This document shows positions 16,727 through 26,490 of a stretch of 32,001 nt of DNA, in pieces; the stretch's first letter is position 1; each line of letters starts with the position of its first letter. Below the pieces are notes generated by a model. The model saw nothing but the letters and a program-made list of their open reading frames with translations. It had not been told where the DNA came from and did no database searches. The DNA comes from Bacteroidota bacterium (lineage in GTDB: Bacteria; Bacteroidota; Bacteroidia; UKL13-3): positions 1 through 32,001 of the forward strand of contig JAUXUD010000061.1 in assembly GCA_030680835.1 (NCBI GenBank), read 5' to 3'. A program made the translations under genes and the position numbers.

Positions 16727-19700
16727 ATGAATACTAAAAAACGAAACATAAATAACAATAGAAATGGAGTAGCCGAGATAGACAATAAAACACAATCAAC
16801 GTATCAGCATGATCCCGGAAATTTACAAATGGTAGATGAAAAATTGAGTCATCAGTTGTCGGGAATACTGGATAATAAAGAGCTGCTGCTTGTGCTTACT
16901 GAAGTTAAAAACGGAAACTTTAATGTACGGATGCCAATTGACCAGGTGGGTTTAAGTGGCAAAATATGTGATACCCTGAATGAAATTATTTCTTTGAATG
17001 AAACGATGATGGTAGAATTTACCTACGCAGGAAACACCATAGGTAAGCAGGGTAATTTAACCCAAAGGATTGAATTACCTGCAGCAAAAGGATCGTGGAA
17101 AAAAGGGGTTGAATCGCTCAATGCGATGATTTCGGATTTGGTTCATCCTACCATAGAAATTGCGCATGTTATCAGTTCGGTTGCAAAAGGTAATTTATCG
17201 CAGGAAATGCCCAGAGAAATTGGTGGGCATGAGTTGCAGGGAGAGTTTGCCCGTATTGCAAAGGAAGTAAATGATATGGTAAAACAACTGAACCTCTTTT
17301 CTATGGAAGTAACCCGGGTTGCACGCGAAGTAGGTTCGGAAGGCAAGCTCGGAGGACAGGCAAAAGTTAAAGGGGTGGCAGGTGTTTGGAAAGATCTTAC
17401 CGACTCCGTAAATCAAATGGGAAGTAACCTTACCGCACAGGTAAGGAATATAGCCGAAGTAACAACTGCTGTTGCCAAGGGGGACTTATCAAAAAAAATA
17501 ACAGTTGATGTAAAAGGCGAAATTCTTGAATTAAAGAATACCATCAATACCATGGTTGATCAGTTGAATTCCTTTTCATCAGAAGTAACACGTGTTGCGC
17601 TGGAAGTGGGTACCGAAGGAAAACTGGGAGGGCAGGCACAGGTAAAAGGAGTTGCCGGTACCTGGAAAGATTTAACAGATTCGGTAAACCAGATGGCATC
17701 AAATCTTACCGGCCAGGTAAGAAACATAGCTGAAGTAACAACTGCAGTTGCCAAAGGGGATTTATCAAGGCAGATAACGGTTGACGTGAAAGGCGAAATT
17801 CTTGAGTTGAAAAATACCATTAATACTATGGTGGACCAACTAAACTCTTTCTCCTCTGAGGTTACGCGTGTGGCACGTGAAGTAGGTTCAGAAGGTAAAC
17901 TGGGCGGACAAGCCAAAGTAAAAGGTGTGGGAGGTGTATGGAAAGATTTAACAGATTCGGTAAACCAGATGGGAAGTAATTTAACTGCCCAGGTAAGAAA
18001 CATTGCAGAGGTAACTACTGCAGTTGCAAAAGGGGATTTGTCGCGTAAAATTACGGTGGATGTAAAAGGAGAAATTCTTGAACTTAAAAATACAATCAAC
18101 ACATTGGTGGATCAGCTCAATTCATTTTCATCAGAGGTAACGCGTGTAGCCCTTGAGGTAGGAACAGAAGGAAAGTTGGGAGGGCAGGCCCAGGTAAAGG
18201 GAGTTGCCGGTGCATGGAAAGACTTAACAGACTCGGTGAACCAGATGGCTTCAAACTTAACCGGTCAGGTAAGAAACATTGCAGAAGTAACAACCGCTGT
18301 TGCTAAAGGCGACTTATCACGTAAAATTACTGTAGATGTTAAGGGAGAGATTCTCGAATTAAAAAACACCATCAATACCATGGTGGATCAGTTAAATTCT
18401 TTTGGTTCAGAAGTAACCCGTGTTGCGCGTGAAGTAGGTTCAGAAGGCAAACTGGGTGGACAGGCAGATGTACCCGGTGTGGGAGGAACCTGGAAAGATC
18501 TCACAGATTCTGTAAATAAAATGGCATCGAACCTTACCTCTCAGGTAAGAAATATTGCAGAGGTAACTACAGCAGTTGCCAAAGGAGATTTATCACGCAA
18601 GATTACCGTGGATGTACAAGGAGAAATTCTTGAATTAAAGAACACCATCAATACCATGGTGGATCAGTTAAATTCATTTGGTTCAGAAGTAACCCGCGTT
18701 GCGCGTGAAGTAGGATCAGAAGGCAAACTGGGCGGACAGGCCACTGTTGAAGGCGTAGGTGGTGTATGGAAAGATCTTACAGACTCAGTAAATCAAATGG
18801 GGAGCAACCTGACTGCACAGGTGAGAAATATTGCAGAAGTAACCACAGCGGTGGCCAAAGGAGATTTATCACGTAAAATTACTGTAGATGTAAGAGGTGA
18901 AATTCTGGAGTTAAAAAATACCATTAACACGATGGTGGACCAGTTAAATGCATTTGGTTCAGAAGTAACCCGTGTTGCCCGTGAAGTAGGTTCGGAAGGG
19001 AAACTGGGCGGACAGGCAGATGTTCCCGGAGTGGCAGGTACCTGGAAAGATTTAACGGACAGTGTAAATAAAATGGCATCAAATCTTACTTCGCAGGTAA
19101 GAAATATTGCTGAGGTAACCACTGCGGTTGCCAATGGCGATTTATCCCGCAAGATTGGAGTTGATGTAAAAGGCGAAATTCTTGAACTCAAGAACACCAT
19201 CAATACGATGGTTGATCAGTTACGTGGTTTTGCTTCTGAGGTTACCCGTGTAGCCCGTGAGGTAGGAACAGAAGGGAAATTGGGCGGACAGGCCAATGTA
19301 CCCGGAGTGGCAGGTACCTGGAAAGATTTGACTGACTCGGTGAATCAGATGGCAGGCAACCTTACCGACCAGGTGAGGAATATTGCCGATGTAGCCATTG
19401 CGGTTGCAAAAGGAGATATGTCGAAAAAAATTACGGTAGATGTGCGTGGAGAAATTCTTCAATTAAAAGAAACGCTGAATACGATGGTGGATCAGCTTCG
19501 TGCGTTTGCCTCCGAAGTAACCCGGGTGGCACGAGAAGTGGGTACAGATGGGAAACTGGGCGGATATGCATTTGTACCCGGTGTGGCCGGTACCTGGAAA
19601 GACCTTACCGACTCAGTAAATCAGATGATAACCAACCTGACTGCTCAGGTACGTAATATTGCTGAGGTAACAAAAGCAGTTGCTTCCGGAGACTTATCAA

Positions 19701-22700
19701 AAACAGTTGCCATTGATGTAAAAGGAGAAATTCTCGACCTTAAGAATACCATCAATACCATGGTGGAGCAATTGAATTCCTTTGCTTTTGAAGTAACGCG
19801 TGTTGCGCGTGAAGTGGGAACGGAAGGGAAACTGGGCGGACAGGCTGAAGTTAAAGGAGTAGCCGGTACCTGGAAAGATTTAACCGATAGTGTGAATATG
19901 ATGGCATCCAACCTGACAAGCCAGGTACGTGGAATTGCAAAGGTGGTAACATCTGTGGCAACAGGAAATCTTCGTCAGAAATTATCTATTAATGCCAAAG
20001 GTGAAGTAGCACAGCTTACAGATACCATTAATGAGATGATTGAAACGCTTGCTGTTTTTGCTGATCAGGTTACCAATGTTGCCCGTGAGGTTGGGGTAGA
20101 AGGAAGACTGGGTGGGCAGGCAAGTGTACCCGGAGCATCGGGAATATGGAAAAACTTAACAGAAAATGTGAATCAGCTAGCCGAAAATTTAACAACTCAG
20201 GTTCGGTCTATTTCGGAGGTGGCGTCTGCCGTAACAAAAGGTGATTTAACCCGGAACATTCGTGTTGATGCGAAAGGCGAAGTGGAAGCATTAAAAGATA
20301 CGATTAATCAAATGATCACAAACCTGAGAGAAACCACTTTATTAAATCATGAGCAGGATTGGCTCAAATCAAATCTTGCCAAGTTTACACAAATGTTACA
20401 GGGACAAAAAGACTTAAATACTGTGACAACACGAATACTTTCAGAACTCGCACAGGTGGTAACGGCCCGATACGGGGCTTTTTACATACTTAAGCAGGAT
20501 GATGAAATACAAAATGTAAAACTTAGTCTCTTTGCTGCCTATGCTTATAAACCCGGGAAAAATTTTCCGGTAGAATTTGCAATCGGTGAAGGATTGGTTG
20601 GTCAGTGCGCATTTGAAAAAGAACGAATACTGATAGACAAGGTGCCGGGAAATTATATAAAAATAAACTCAGGATTGGGCAAGGCAAGTCCCTCTAATCT
20701 GATTGTTTTACCGGTATTGTTTGAAAACAAGGTAAAAGCTGTAATTGAACTGGCTTCACTCGATACCTTCAGTCAGACACACCTTGATTTTTTAAGCCAG
20801 TTAACCGAAAGTATCGGCATTGTATTAAATACCATTGAAACCAATACACGTACTGAAGAATTACTTGCCCAATCACAATCGTTGGCAGGTGAATTAAAAA
20901 TACAACAGGAAGAACTGAGAAGAACGAATGATGAGTTACAGGACAAAGCGTTGTTACTGGTTAAACAAAAAAATGAAGTGGAGGCCAAAAACAAAGAAGT
21001 TGAAGAAGCCCGGCGTTCGCTTGAGGAAAAAGCGGAGCAGCTAACACTTACATCAAAATACAAATCAGAATTTCTTGCGAATATGTCTCACGAGTTACGA
21101 ACACCCCTTAATAGCTTGTTAATTCTTGCCCAGCAGTTATATGAAAATGCAGAAGGAAATTTGAATGACAAACAAATCCGTTATGCAAAAACAATTCACT
21201 CGTGTGGAGATGACCTGATTCAGCTCATTAATGATATTCTCGACCTTTCAAAAATTGAGTCGGGATTTATTTCAGCAAATTTTTCACCCGTACGGTTTTC
21301 CGAGATTGCTTCATTTGTTGAAACTACTTTTAAGCCTATTTCGGAAGCCCGGCACCTGCGATTTAACATTGAAACCGATAAGCTGCTGCCTGAAAGAATG
21401 GAAACCGATTTGCAGCGGCTAAACCAGATTCTAAAAAATCTGCTTTCCAACTCATTTAAATTTACTGAAAAAGGGGAAGTAAAACTGAGTATTTATGAAG
21501 CCAATAATTCGTGGAAACCAGGGAACCCCAATTTGGACGGTTCAAAAAAAGTAGTGGCATTTGCCATCAGTGATACAGGCATTGGAATTCCTCAGGAAAA
21601 ACAAAATATTATCTTTGAAGCATTTCAGCAGGCAGAGGGTTCAACAAGCCGTAAATACGGAGGTACAGGACTTGGTTTATCCATCAGCAGGGGACTTGCA
21701 GAATTGTTGGGAGGAACCATAGAACTGGAAAGCAACCCGGGAAAAGGCAGTACATTTACTTTATACCTGCCGGTTGAAAATACCATGGGTTTAGGTATAA
21801 ATACACCTGAAAATATAAATGCTTTTCAGCAAATACAACAGCTTACCACAGAAAACGGGGATATAGATAACCTGCTTAATTCCATACGCATTACCAATGA
21901 AGGAATCGAATCAAAAGCTTTGGTGAATGAAATGATAAACGATACGGGTGATGACAGAAACAATCTGCAGGCGCATGATAGAGCTGTTTTGATTGTTGAA
22001 GATGATCTTCGTTTTGGTAAAATTGTTATTGAAAAGTCACATCAGGTTGGGTTAAAAGCCATCGTTGCTACCAGTTATATTGAAGTATTTGATTTTATAA
22101 ACCATTTTTCTCCCATTGCCCTCACTTTGGATGTAAAACTGCCGGATACCAGCGGATGGAGGGTTCTTGACTTACTGAGAAACGATCTTAATTACCGGCA
22201 TATTCCCATTCATCTGATATCGGGCGAAGAGAACCGGCACCTGGCTTTAAAGCGGGGCGCAAGGAGTTTCCATTTAAAACCTCTGGAGAATGAATCGATG
22301 AATGAACTCTTTAATGATATCATAACTTTTAATAAGAAAACAGTTAAGGAACTACTCATAATTGAAGACAATGAAATTGATTCCTCACAAATATCCAAAA
22401 TATTGAAAGGCAACAATATCCGGACCAGCATTGCAAACACTGCAAAAAAAGCTTTGAATTTGCTGCAAAAAAAGGATTTTGACTGTATAATCCTTGACTA
22501 TAACATTCCGGATATGGAAGGCAGTGATTTGCTAAGGGAAGTAGGCGAGATTAAAAAGAAACATACACCAATCATTGTTTATTCAGCAAGGGATTTCAAC
22601 AAAAGTGAATTAAATATTCTAAACAACAGTTCCAATGCAGTGCTGATTAAAGGTGTGAATTCAATAGAGCAATTACTGGAAGAAACCATTCTGCACCTGC

Positions 22701-23146
22701 ATATCAATCATAAGGACCTGGCCCCTGAAAAAAGGAAAATAATAGAAAATATCCGATTGAAAGAAGATATTTTAACAGGCAAAAATATACTGGTAGTAGA
22801 TGATGATGTAAGAAACCTTTTTGCACTTACAACGGTGTTTGAGCGCTATAACATCAATGTTATAACTGCCGAAAGCGGAAAGGAAGCGATTGCCATACTG
22901 AATGAAAACCCCAAAATAGATATGGTATTGATGGATATTATGATGCCTGAAATGGATGGTTATGAAACAACACAAAAAATCAGGAGGGAACATAAAAACA
23001 CATCCTTACCCATTATTACGGTTACCGCAAAGGCGATGAAAGGTGACAGGCAAAAATGTATTGAGGCCGGTGCATCAGATTATATCACAAAACCATTAAA
23101 AATTGATCAGCTCTTATCACTAATGCGGGTTTGGTTTTATAAATAA
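16727..23146 (+). CDS. Giant soluble poly-HAMP hybrid histidine kinase (Nik1/group III-like) with GAF and three receiver domains
   Basis: The 2139-residue protein has no signal peptide or membrane helix. Residues ~55-1205 are a HAMP rod: about 1.5 divergent N-terminal units, then eleven 92-residue units, each with a canonical HAMP ([18 protein letters not shown]) and a divergent one ([20 protein letters not shown]). GAF (~1215-1370) is followed by a coiled coil, then HisKA with [10 protein letters not shown] (His1455). The HATPase domain has DTGIGIP and [11 protein letters not shown]. Receivers follow at ~1750-1865 (Asp1802 in TLDVKLPD), ~1875-1995 (Asp1924 in ILDYNIPD) and ~2020-2139 (Asp2070 in [11 protein letters not shown]); each also keeps its acidic pair and Lys. 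The repeat wording closely resembles fungal group III osmosensor kinases (Nik1/Os-1). Because the protein is cytoplasmic, it should sense an internal cue or a partner through the HAMP rod and GAF. A REC-kinase gene follows 9 bp downstream. Confidence 0.93.
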   Translation: MNTKKRNINNNRNGVAEIDNKTQSTYQHDPGNLQMVDEKLSHQLSGILDNKELLLVLTEVKNGNFNVRMPIDQVGLSGKICDTLNEIISLNETMMVEFTYAGNTIGKQGNLTQRIELPAAKGSWKKGVESLNAMISDLVHPTIEIAHVISSVAKGNLSQEMPREIGGHELQGEFARIAKEVNDMVKQLNLFSMEVTRVAREVGSEGKLGGQAKVKGVAGVWKDLTDSVNQMGSNLTAQVRNIAEVTTAVAKGDLSKKITVDVKGEILELKNTINTMVDQLNSFSSEVTRVALEVGTEGKLGGQAQVKGVAGTWKDLTDSVNQMASNLTGQVRNIAEVTTAVAKGDLSRQITVDVKGEILELKNTINTMVDQLNSFSSEVTRVAREVGSEGKLGGQAKVKGVGGVWKDLTDSVNQMGSNLTAQVRNIAEVTTAVAKGDLSRKITVDVKGEILELKNTINTLVDQLNSFSSEVTRVALEVGTEGKLGGQAQVKGVAGAWKDLTDSVNQMASNLTGQVRNIAEVTTAVAKGDLSRKITVDVKGEILELKNTINTMVDQLNSFGSEVTRVAREVGSEGKLGGQADVPGVGGTWKDLTDSVNKMASNLTSQVRNIAEVTTAVAKGDLSRKITVDVQGEILELKNTINTMVDQLNSFGSEVTRVAREVGSEGKLGGQATVEGVGGVWKDLTDSVNQMGSNLTAQVRNIAEVTTAVAKGDLSRKITVDVRGEILELKNTINTMVDQLNAFGSEVTRVAREVGSEGKLGGQADVPGVAGTWKDLTDSVNKMASNLTSQVRNIAEVTTAVANGDLSRKIGVDVKGEILELKNTINTMVDQLRGFASEVTRVAREVGTEGKLGGQANVPGVAGTWKDLTDSVNQMAGNLTDQVRNIADVAIAVAKGDMSKKITVDVRGEILQLKETLNTMVDQLRAFASEVTRVAREVGTDGKLGGYAFVPGVAGTWKDLTDSVNQMITNLTAQVRNIAEVTKAVASGDLSKTVAIDVKGEILDLKNTINTMVEQLNSFAFEVTRVAREVGTEGKLGGQAEVKGVAGTWKDLTDSVNMMASNLTSQVRGIAKVVTSVATGNLRQKLSINAKGEVAQLTDTINEMIETLAVFADQVTNVAREVGVEGRLGGQASVPGASGIWKNLTENVNQLAENLTTQVRSISEVASAVTKGDLTRNIRVDAKGEVEALKDTINQMITNLRETTLLNHEQDWLKSNLAKFTQMLQGQKDLNTVTTRILSELAQVVTARYGAFYILKQDDEIQNVKLSLFAAYAYKPGKNFPVEFAIGEGLVGQCAFEKERILIDKVPGNYIKINSGLGKASPSNLIVLPVLFENKVKAVIELASLDTFSQTHLDFLSQLTESIGIVLNTIETNTRTEELLAQSQSLAGELKIQQEELRRTNDELQDKALLLVKQKNEVEAKNKEVEEARRSLEEKAEQLTLTSKYKSEFLANMSHELRTPLNSLLILAQQLYENAEGNLNDKQIRYAKTIHSCGDDLIQLINDILDLSKIESGFISANFSPVRFSEIASFVETTFKPISEARHLRFNIETDKLLPERMETDLQRLNQILKNLLSNSFKFTEKGEVKLSIYEANNSWKPGNPNLDGSKKVVAFAISDTGIGIPQEKQNIIFEAFQQAEGSTSRKYGGTGLGLSISRGLAELLGGTIELESNPGKGSTFTLYLPVENTMGLGINTPENINAFQQIQQLTTENGDIDNLLNSIRITNEGIESKALVNEMINDTGDDRNNLQAHDRAVLIVEDDLRFGKIVIEKSHQVGLKAIVATSYIEVFDFINHFSPIALTLDVKLPDTSGWRVLDLLRNDLNYRHIPIHLISGEENRHLALKRGARSFHLKPLENESMNELFNDIITFNKKTVKELLIIEDNEIDSSQISKILKGNNIRTSIANTAKKALNLLQKKDFDCIILDYNIPDMEGSDLLREVGEIKKKHTPIIVYSARDFNKSELNILNNSSNAVLIKGVNSIEQLLEETILHLHINHKDLAPEKRKIIENIRLKEDILTGKNILVVDDDVRNLFALTTVFERYNINVITAESGKEAIAILNENPKIDMVLMDIMMPEMDGYETTQKIRREHKNTSLPIITVTAKAMKGDRQKCIEAGASDYITKPLKIDQLLSLMRVWFYK
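17306..20341 (+). repeat. Eleven in-frame 276-bp tandem repeats encoding HAMP pairs
   Basis: The codon for the Trp of WKDLT or WKNLT recurs every 276 bp without exception: 17387, 17663, 17939, 18215, 18491, 18767, 19043, 19319, 19595, 19871 and 20147. No unit has gained or lost a codon. The middle units are the most alike; the last two (from about 19800) diverge most. Unit types alternate: GSNLTAQ versions in units 1, 3 and 6 and ASNLTGQ or ASNLTSQ versions in 2, 4, 5, 7 and 10. The pair 1-2 is nearly repeated by the pair 3-4, pointing to duplication of 552-bp blocks. The array is prone to recombination and to assembly collapse. Confidence 0.95.
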
Positions 23147-23155
23147 GGTTAATAT

Positions 23156-24430
23156 ATGCAGCCCAAACTATTATTGGTAGACGACCGGGAAGATAATTTG
23201 CTGTCTGTTTCCTTAATTCTTGAGACAGAAGGATACCTTTTGGTTACAGCGAATTCGGGCAGGGAAGCATTGAGGGTTTTGTTAAATCAACATGACTTTG
23301 CCTTAATTCTGATGGATGTTAAAATGCCTGATTTAAGCGGTTTTGAAACTGCAGCGTTAATATACGAACGTGAAAAGCTAAGGCATATTCCAATAATTTT
23401 TATTACAGCACACAGCTATAGTGATGAATACATATTTAAAGGTTATAAAGCAGGTGCGGTTGATTATATATACAAGCCCATTAATCCTGAATTGCTAAAA
23501 GCCAAGGTTTCGGTTTTTGTAGAACTATACAAAAAAAATCACAAACTGCTGGCACAGGAGCAGCATTTGATTGCTATTAATAAAAACCTTGAACAGGAAA
23601 TTAAGGAACAAAAAAATTCAGAAAGAAAAATCAAGACGCTGAACCATCAACTGATTGAAACGATAGACAGCCTTGAAGCGGCCAATAAGGAACTTGACAG
23701 GTTTGCATTTATGGCTTCACATGACCTGCAGGAACCTCTTCGAAAAATAAGAATGTTCAGCGACAAACTGCATACAAAATACGCATCGAAACTGGATGAG
23801 GAAGGAAAGATGTATATCGACAGAATACAGAAAGCAGGTGAGCGGATGCAGGCACTGATTCATGATATACTTACTTTTTCAACCTTGTTTGTTGAAAGGG
23901 ATAATTTTAAAAGCAGTAACCTCAATCTTATATTGAATGATGTTTTGATGGAGCATGAACCGACTTTAAATAGTTTGCATGCTATTGTAAAAACAGAGCA
24001 TTTGCCATTTCTTGATGTGAACCCGGGTTTAATCAGATCTGTGTTTAATAACCTGATCAGTAATGCTATAAAATACCGCAAAAAAGATGTTGTTCCTGTT
24101 TTTAAAATATATTCGGAAACCATTTCGTACAATGAAAATGATTCGAACGAAAAAGTGGGAAATAAATATTGCCGGATTTATTTTGAAGATAATGGTATCG
24201 GTTTTGAACAAAAATATGCAGAACAGATATTTGGAATGTTTAAACGTCTGCATTCAAACCGTGAATTTGAAGGAACAGGAATCGGGCTGGCATTATGTAA
24301 AAAAATTATAGAAGAACATAAAGGTTTTATCTATGCTAAAAGTAAAGTAAACATGGGCTCTACTTTTGTTATATCATTACCGTTGAGTGCTCAAAGCAAA
24401 GGTAATAGTCAGGCTGTAACTTCAGCCTGA
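23156..24430 (+). CDS. REC-histidine kinase (response regulator fused to kinase)
   Basis: The 424-residue soluble protein has a receiver at ~1-120: LLLVDDRED acidic pair, Asp54 in LILMDVKMPD, FITAHS, and Lys in YKPIN. A coiled coil (~125-175) joins it to HisKA (FAFMASHDLQEPLRK, His189) and HATPase (NLISNAIKY ~295, DNGIGF, GTGIGLALCKK ~372). The receiver-first order means the kinase is likely gated by phosphorylation from another kinase. The giant poly-HAMP kinase ends only 9 bp upstream, with a weak AAGG before the ATG, so the two are cotranscribed, and the hybrid kinase is the obvious phosphodonor candidate (inference). The gene ends in a 7-bp perfect hairpin that overlaps its stop. Confidence 0.92.
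   Translation: MQPKLLLVDDREDNLLSVSLILETEGYLLVTANSGREALRVLLNQHDFALILMDVKMPDLSGFETAALIYEREKLRHIPIIFITAHSYSDEYIFKGYKAGAVDYIYKPINPELLKAKVSVFVELYKKNHKLLAQEQHLIAINKNLEQEIKEQKNSERKIKTLNHQLIETIDSLEAANKELDRFAFMASHDLQEPLRKIRMFSDKLHTKYASKLDEEGKMYIDRIQKAGERMQALIHDILTFSTLFVERDNFKSSNLNLILNDVLMEHEPTLNSLHAIVKTEHLPFLDVNPGLIRSVFNNLISNAIKYRKKDVVPVFKIYSETISYNENDSNEKVGNKYCRIYFEDNGIGFEQKYAEQIFGMFKRLHSNREFEGTGIGLALCKKIIEEHKGFIYAKSKVNMGSTFVISLPLSAQSKGNSQAVTSA
24410..24429 (+). terminator. Hairpin overlapping the stop of the REC-kinase
   Basis: CAGGCTG (24410-24416) and CAGCCTG (24423-24429) form a perfect 7-bp stem with loop TAACTT. The stop codon lies at its 3' edge. Only a weak T tract follows, so it may act as an RNA 3'-end stabiliser or weak terminator. 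Confidence 0.45.
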
Positions 24431-24603
24431 TTTGTGAATATTGTTTCTCAGGTAACATATTTTCATACACATTATATTTTCGGCAGTCTTTAATTTGAAA
24501 AGTCTCATAACAGGGGTCTTATATAAATAATCAAACCGGATTCAACAGAAAATAGTTTAGCTGCTTAAATTTTTATAAGGCAGAATCATTCAAATTTATC
24601 CCC

Positions 24604-24629
24604 ATTTTGAGAAGTAAATTCCTCAAAAT
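24604..24629 (+). promoter_or_regulatory. 8-bp inverted repeat upstream of the ompA-TSP3 promoter
   Basis: ATTTTGAG (24604-24611) and CTCAAAAT (24622-24629) are perfect inverted arms 10 bp apart. They lie about 95-120 bp before the start site predicted from the sigma-54-like element, the distance at which enhancer-binding activators usually sit. The rest of this 330-bp gap (24431-24760) is AT-rich with no gene visible. Confidence 0.4.
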
Positions 24630-24696
24630 AAAAACAGGATAAATTCTAAACGTCTTTTTCTTTTATTATACAGGGTAATTGGTAAGGTATTAATAT

Positions 24697-24714
24697 TTGG
24701 CACGCTGCTTGGCA
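24697..24714 (+). promoter_or_regulatory. Sigma-54-like promoter of the OmpA/TSP3 gene
   Basis: TTGGCACG (24697-24704) is a perfect -24 element. Four bases later comes TTGGCA, in which the -12 GC is replaced by GG at the right GG-N10 spacing. The predicted start is near 24724, leaving a leader of about 37 nt. The element can also be read as a direct repeat of TTGGCA with 12-bp period, so a regulator site is the alternative. The imperfect -12 lowers confidence. Confidence 0.45.
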
Positions 24715-24760
24715 TAATTTACATGAATTCAAAATTTCCTTAAATAATAAAACACAAATT

Positions 24761-26323
24761 ATGAAAACTATTATTTCATCCATGTTAATGATATTGGGTT
24801 TTTATATATCATCACATGCACAAACTGTTGACCGAAAATGGAACCTTGGACTCATGGTAGGAACAAGTGAATATGCGGGTGATCTGGGTAACGGATTTAT
24901 TGATTTTAACACGAAAGCTTTAGACAACAACAGGATCGTTGGATTGTCATTAAACCGTTTTATGAGTACCACATTTGATTTTTCCTTAATGGGAGTTTTT
25001 GGGGATTGGGGGTATTATAAGACTGCCGAACCTTTTAAAGGCGAAATGATACTGGGCTCTGCATTTATCAAATTCAAATTTGATAATGGATATATTATTA
25101 AAGAGGAGAGCAGGCTTTCGCCTTATTTGCTCTTTGGTGCGGGATTTACACGACTGCGTGGAGATAAGATTAACGGTGGTCTGGATTATCCTATAATGGC
25201 TGGTGCAGGACTCAATTTAAGGATTAGTGAAGTTATGGGTTTAAATTATCAGGCAACTTATGGTTATTTAAGCAGTGATGGACGTGATTACCGGGTAGGT
25301 GGTACTTTATATGATGCCTTTTTACTTCACAGCATAGGATTGAATTTTAGTCTTGGCCATAAAGCAGATGCTGATGAGGATGGTATAAGTGATAAAAATG
25401 ATAAATGTCCGAATACACCTGTTACCGTAAAAGTCGACAATTTGGGTTGTCCGGTTGATGGAGATGGAGATGGCATTGCCGACCATGAGGATATGTGTCC
25501 GAATGCACCGGGCCTGGTTGCCACAAAAGGTTGCCCGGATGCCGATAAAGATGACGTTGCGGATAAAGATGACCAATGTCCGAATGAACCGGGATTGGCC
25601 ACCTTAAAAGGTTGTCCGGATACAGATAATGATGGCATCATTGACAGTAAGGATAAATGTCCGAATATAAAAGGTGTCCTCGCTATGGAAGGTTGTCCGG
25701 ATAAAGACGGGGATGGCATAGAAGATGAGAAAGATAAATGCCCGGATGTTTCAGGAGTTGCTTTGTTTCAGGGTTGTCCCGATTCTGATAGTGATGGGAT
25801 TCAGGATATGAATGACATGTGCCCAAACTTAAAAGGACTTCCGGCAACAAATGGTTGTCCCGACACAGATAATGATGGAGTTCATGATGGAATAGATAAA
25901 TGTCCAACCCTTGCAGGTATTGCCACAAATGCAGGATGTCCTGAAATAAAAAAGGAAACCAGGCAATTATTCCAGAAAGCATTACAGGGGATTCAGTTTG
26001 AAACCGGGAAAGCTGTAATTAAACCAGTTTCATTTCCGATACTTAATGCTGTGTATAATGTAATGAATGAAAATCCAACATATAAATTACTGATAGGTGG
26101 ACATACAGATAATGTAGGTTCAGATGAAGTTAATTTAACCCTCTCACAGAACCGTGCAGATGCAGTTGCTAAATATTTAATCACCAAAGGAATTAGTCCA
26201 TTAAGAGTTTCGGCTACCGGTTATGGCGAATCAAGACCGGCCAATACGAATGCAAACGCTGCAGGCAGAGCCAGAAACAGGCGCGTAGAACTGGAAGTGG
26301 AATTTATAGAAGTTGTAAAATAA
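24761..26323 (+). CDS. OmpA-family outer-membrane protein with thrombospondin type 3 repeats
   Basis: The 520-residue protein starts with a signal peptide (MKTIISSMLMILGFYISSHAQ). Residues ~25-200 are beta strands with glycine and aromatic spacing, an outer-membrane barrel-like domain. Residues ~203-394 hold seven Ca-binding TSP3 units (DADEDGISDKNDKCPN and relatives, each with paired Cys in CPN/GCP); the third is altered to DADKDDVADKDDQCPN. The C-terminal ~110 residues are OmpA-like, with GGHTDNVGSDEVNLTLSQNRA and ATGYGESRP, NRRVELEV, which bind peptidoglycan. Such proteins tie the outer membrane to the wall and maintain envelope integrity. It is apparently transcribed alone from a sigma-54-like promoter and ends in two tandem terminators. 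It lies downstream of the kinase operon on the same strand, but a regulatory link is only inferred. Confidence 0.93.
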   Translation: MKTIISSMLMILGFYISSHAQTVDRKWNLGLMVGTSEYAGDLGNGFIDFNTKALDNNRIVGLSLNRFMSTTFDFSLMGVFGDWGYYKTAEPFKGEMILGSAFIKFKFDNGYIIKEESRLSPYLLFGAGFTRLRGDKINGGLDYPIMAGAGLNLRISEVMGLNYQATYGYLSSDGRDYRVGGTLYDAFLLHSIGLNFSLGHKADADEDGISDKNDKCPNTPVTVKVDNLGCPVDGDGDGIADHEDMCPNAPGLVATKGCPDADKDDVADKDDQCPNEPGLATLKGCPDTDNDGIIDSKDKCPNIKGVLAMEGCPDKDGDGIEDEKDKCPDVSGVALFQGCPDSDSDGIQDMNDMCPNLKGLPATNGCPDTDNDGVHDGIDKCPTLAGIATNAGCPEIKKETRQLFQKALQGIQFETGKAVIKPVSFPILNAVYNVMNENPTYKLLIGGHTDNVGSDEVNLTLSQNRADAVAKYLITKGISPLRVSATGYGESRPANTNANAAGRARNRRVELEVEFIEVVK

Positions 26324-26333
26324 TTAAACGTAT

Positions 26334-26364
26334 TAATGCCGTGTGGGTAGCGGTATTAATTTTT
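26334..26364 (+). terminator. First terminator behind the OmpA/TSP3 gene
   Basis: TAATGCCG (26334-26341) pairs with CGGTATTA (26351-26358), using one G-U pair, around a 9-base loop. ATTTTTC follows. Confidence 0.65.
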
Positions 26365-26370
26365 CATGGT

Positions 26371-26405
26371 AAAAAGTCCCCGTGCAGGTTTCGGGGACTT
26401 TTTTA
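26371..26405. terminator. Strong second terminator behind the OmpA/TSP3 gene
   Basis: AAAAAGTCCCCG (26371-26382) and CGGGGACTTTTT (26392-26403) form a perfect 12-bp stem with a 9-base loop, running into a T tract. It is the strongest intrinsic terminator in the window. Confidence 0.93.
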
Positions 26406-26490
26406 TAAACAGTTCTGAAACCTGAACAGAAGCTTTAATAATGGTATGATTTTTAAAGCATATTGTTTAAGGCACCTATAGCCGGTAAAA

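Noticed and set aside
17560-18102. Long minus-strand open frames inside the HAMP array (also 18793-19203 and 19645-19911)
   Set aside because: They repeat with the 276-bp period and are the antisense reading of the conserved HAMP codons; they have no start signal or protein family and simply mirror the plus-strand gene.
17306-20341. Array considered as CRISPR or non-coding satellite DNA
   Set aside because: The period is 276 bp with no short repeat-spacer pattern, and the whole array is one open frame with HAMP motifs.
25327-25719. 130-codon minus-strand frame within the TSP3 region
   Set aside because: It is a by-product of the repetitive acidic codons on the plus strand and has no independent support.
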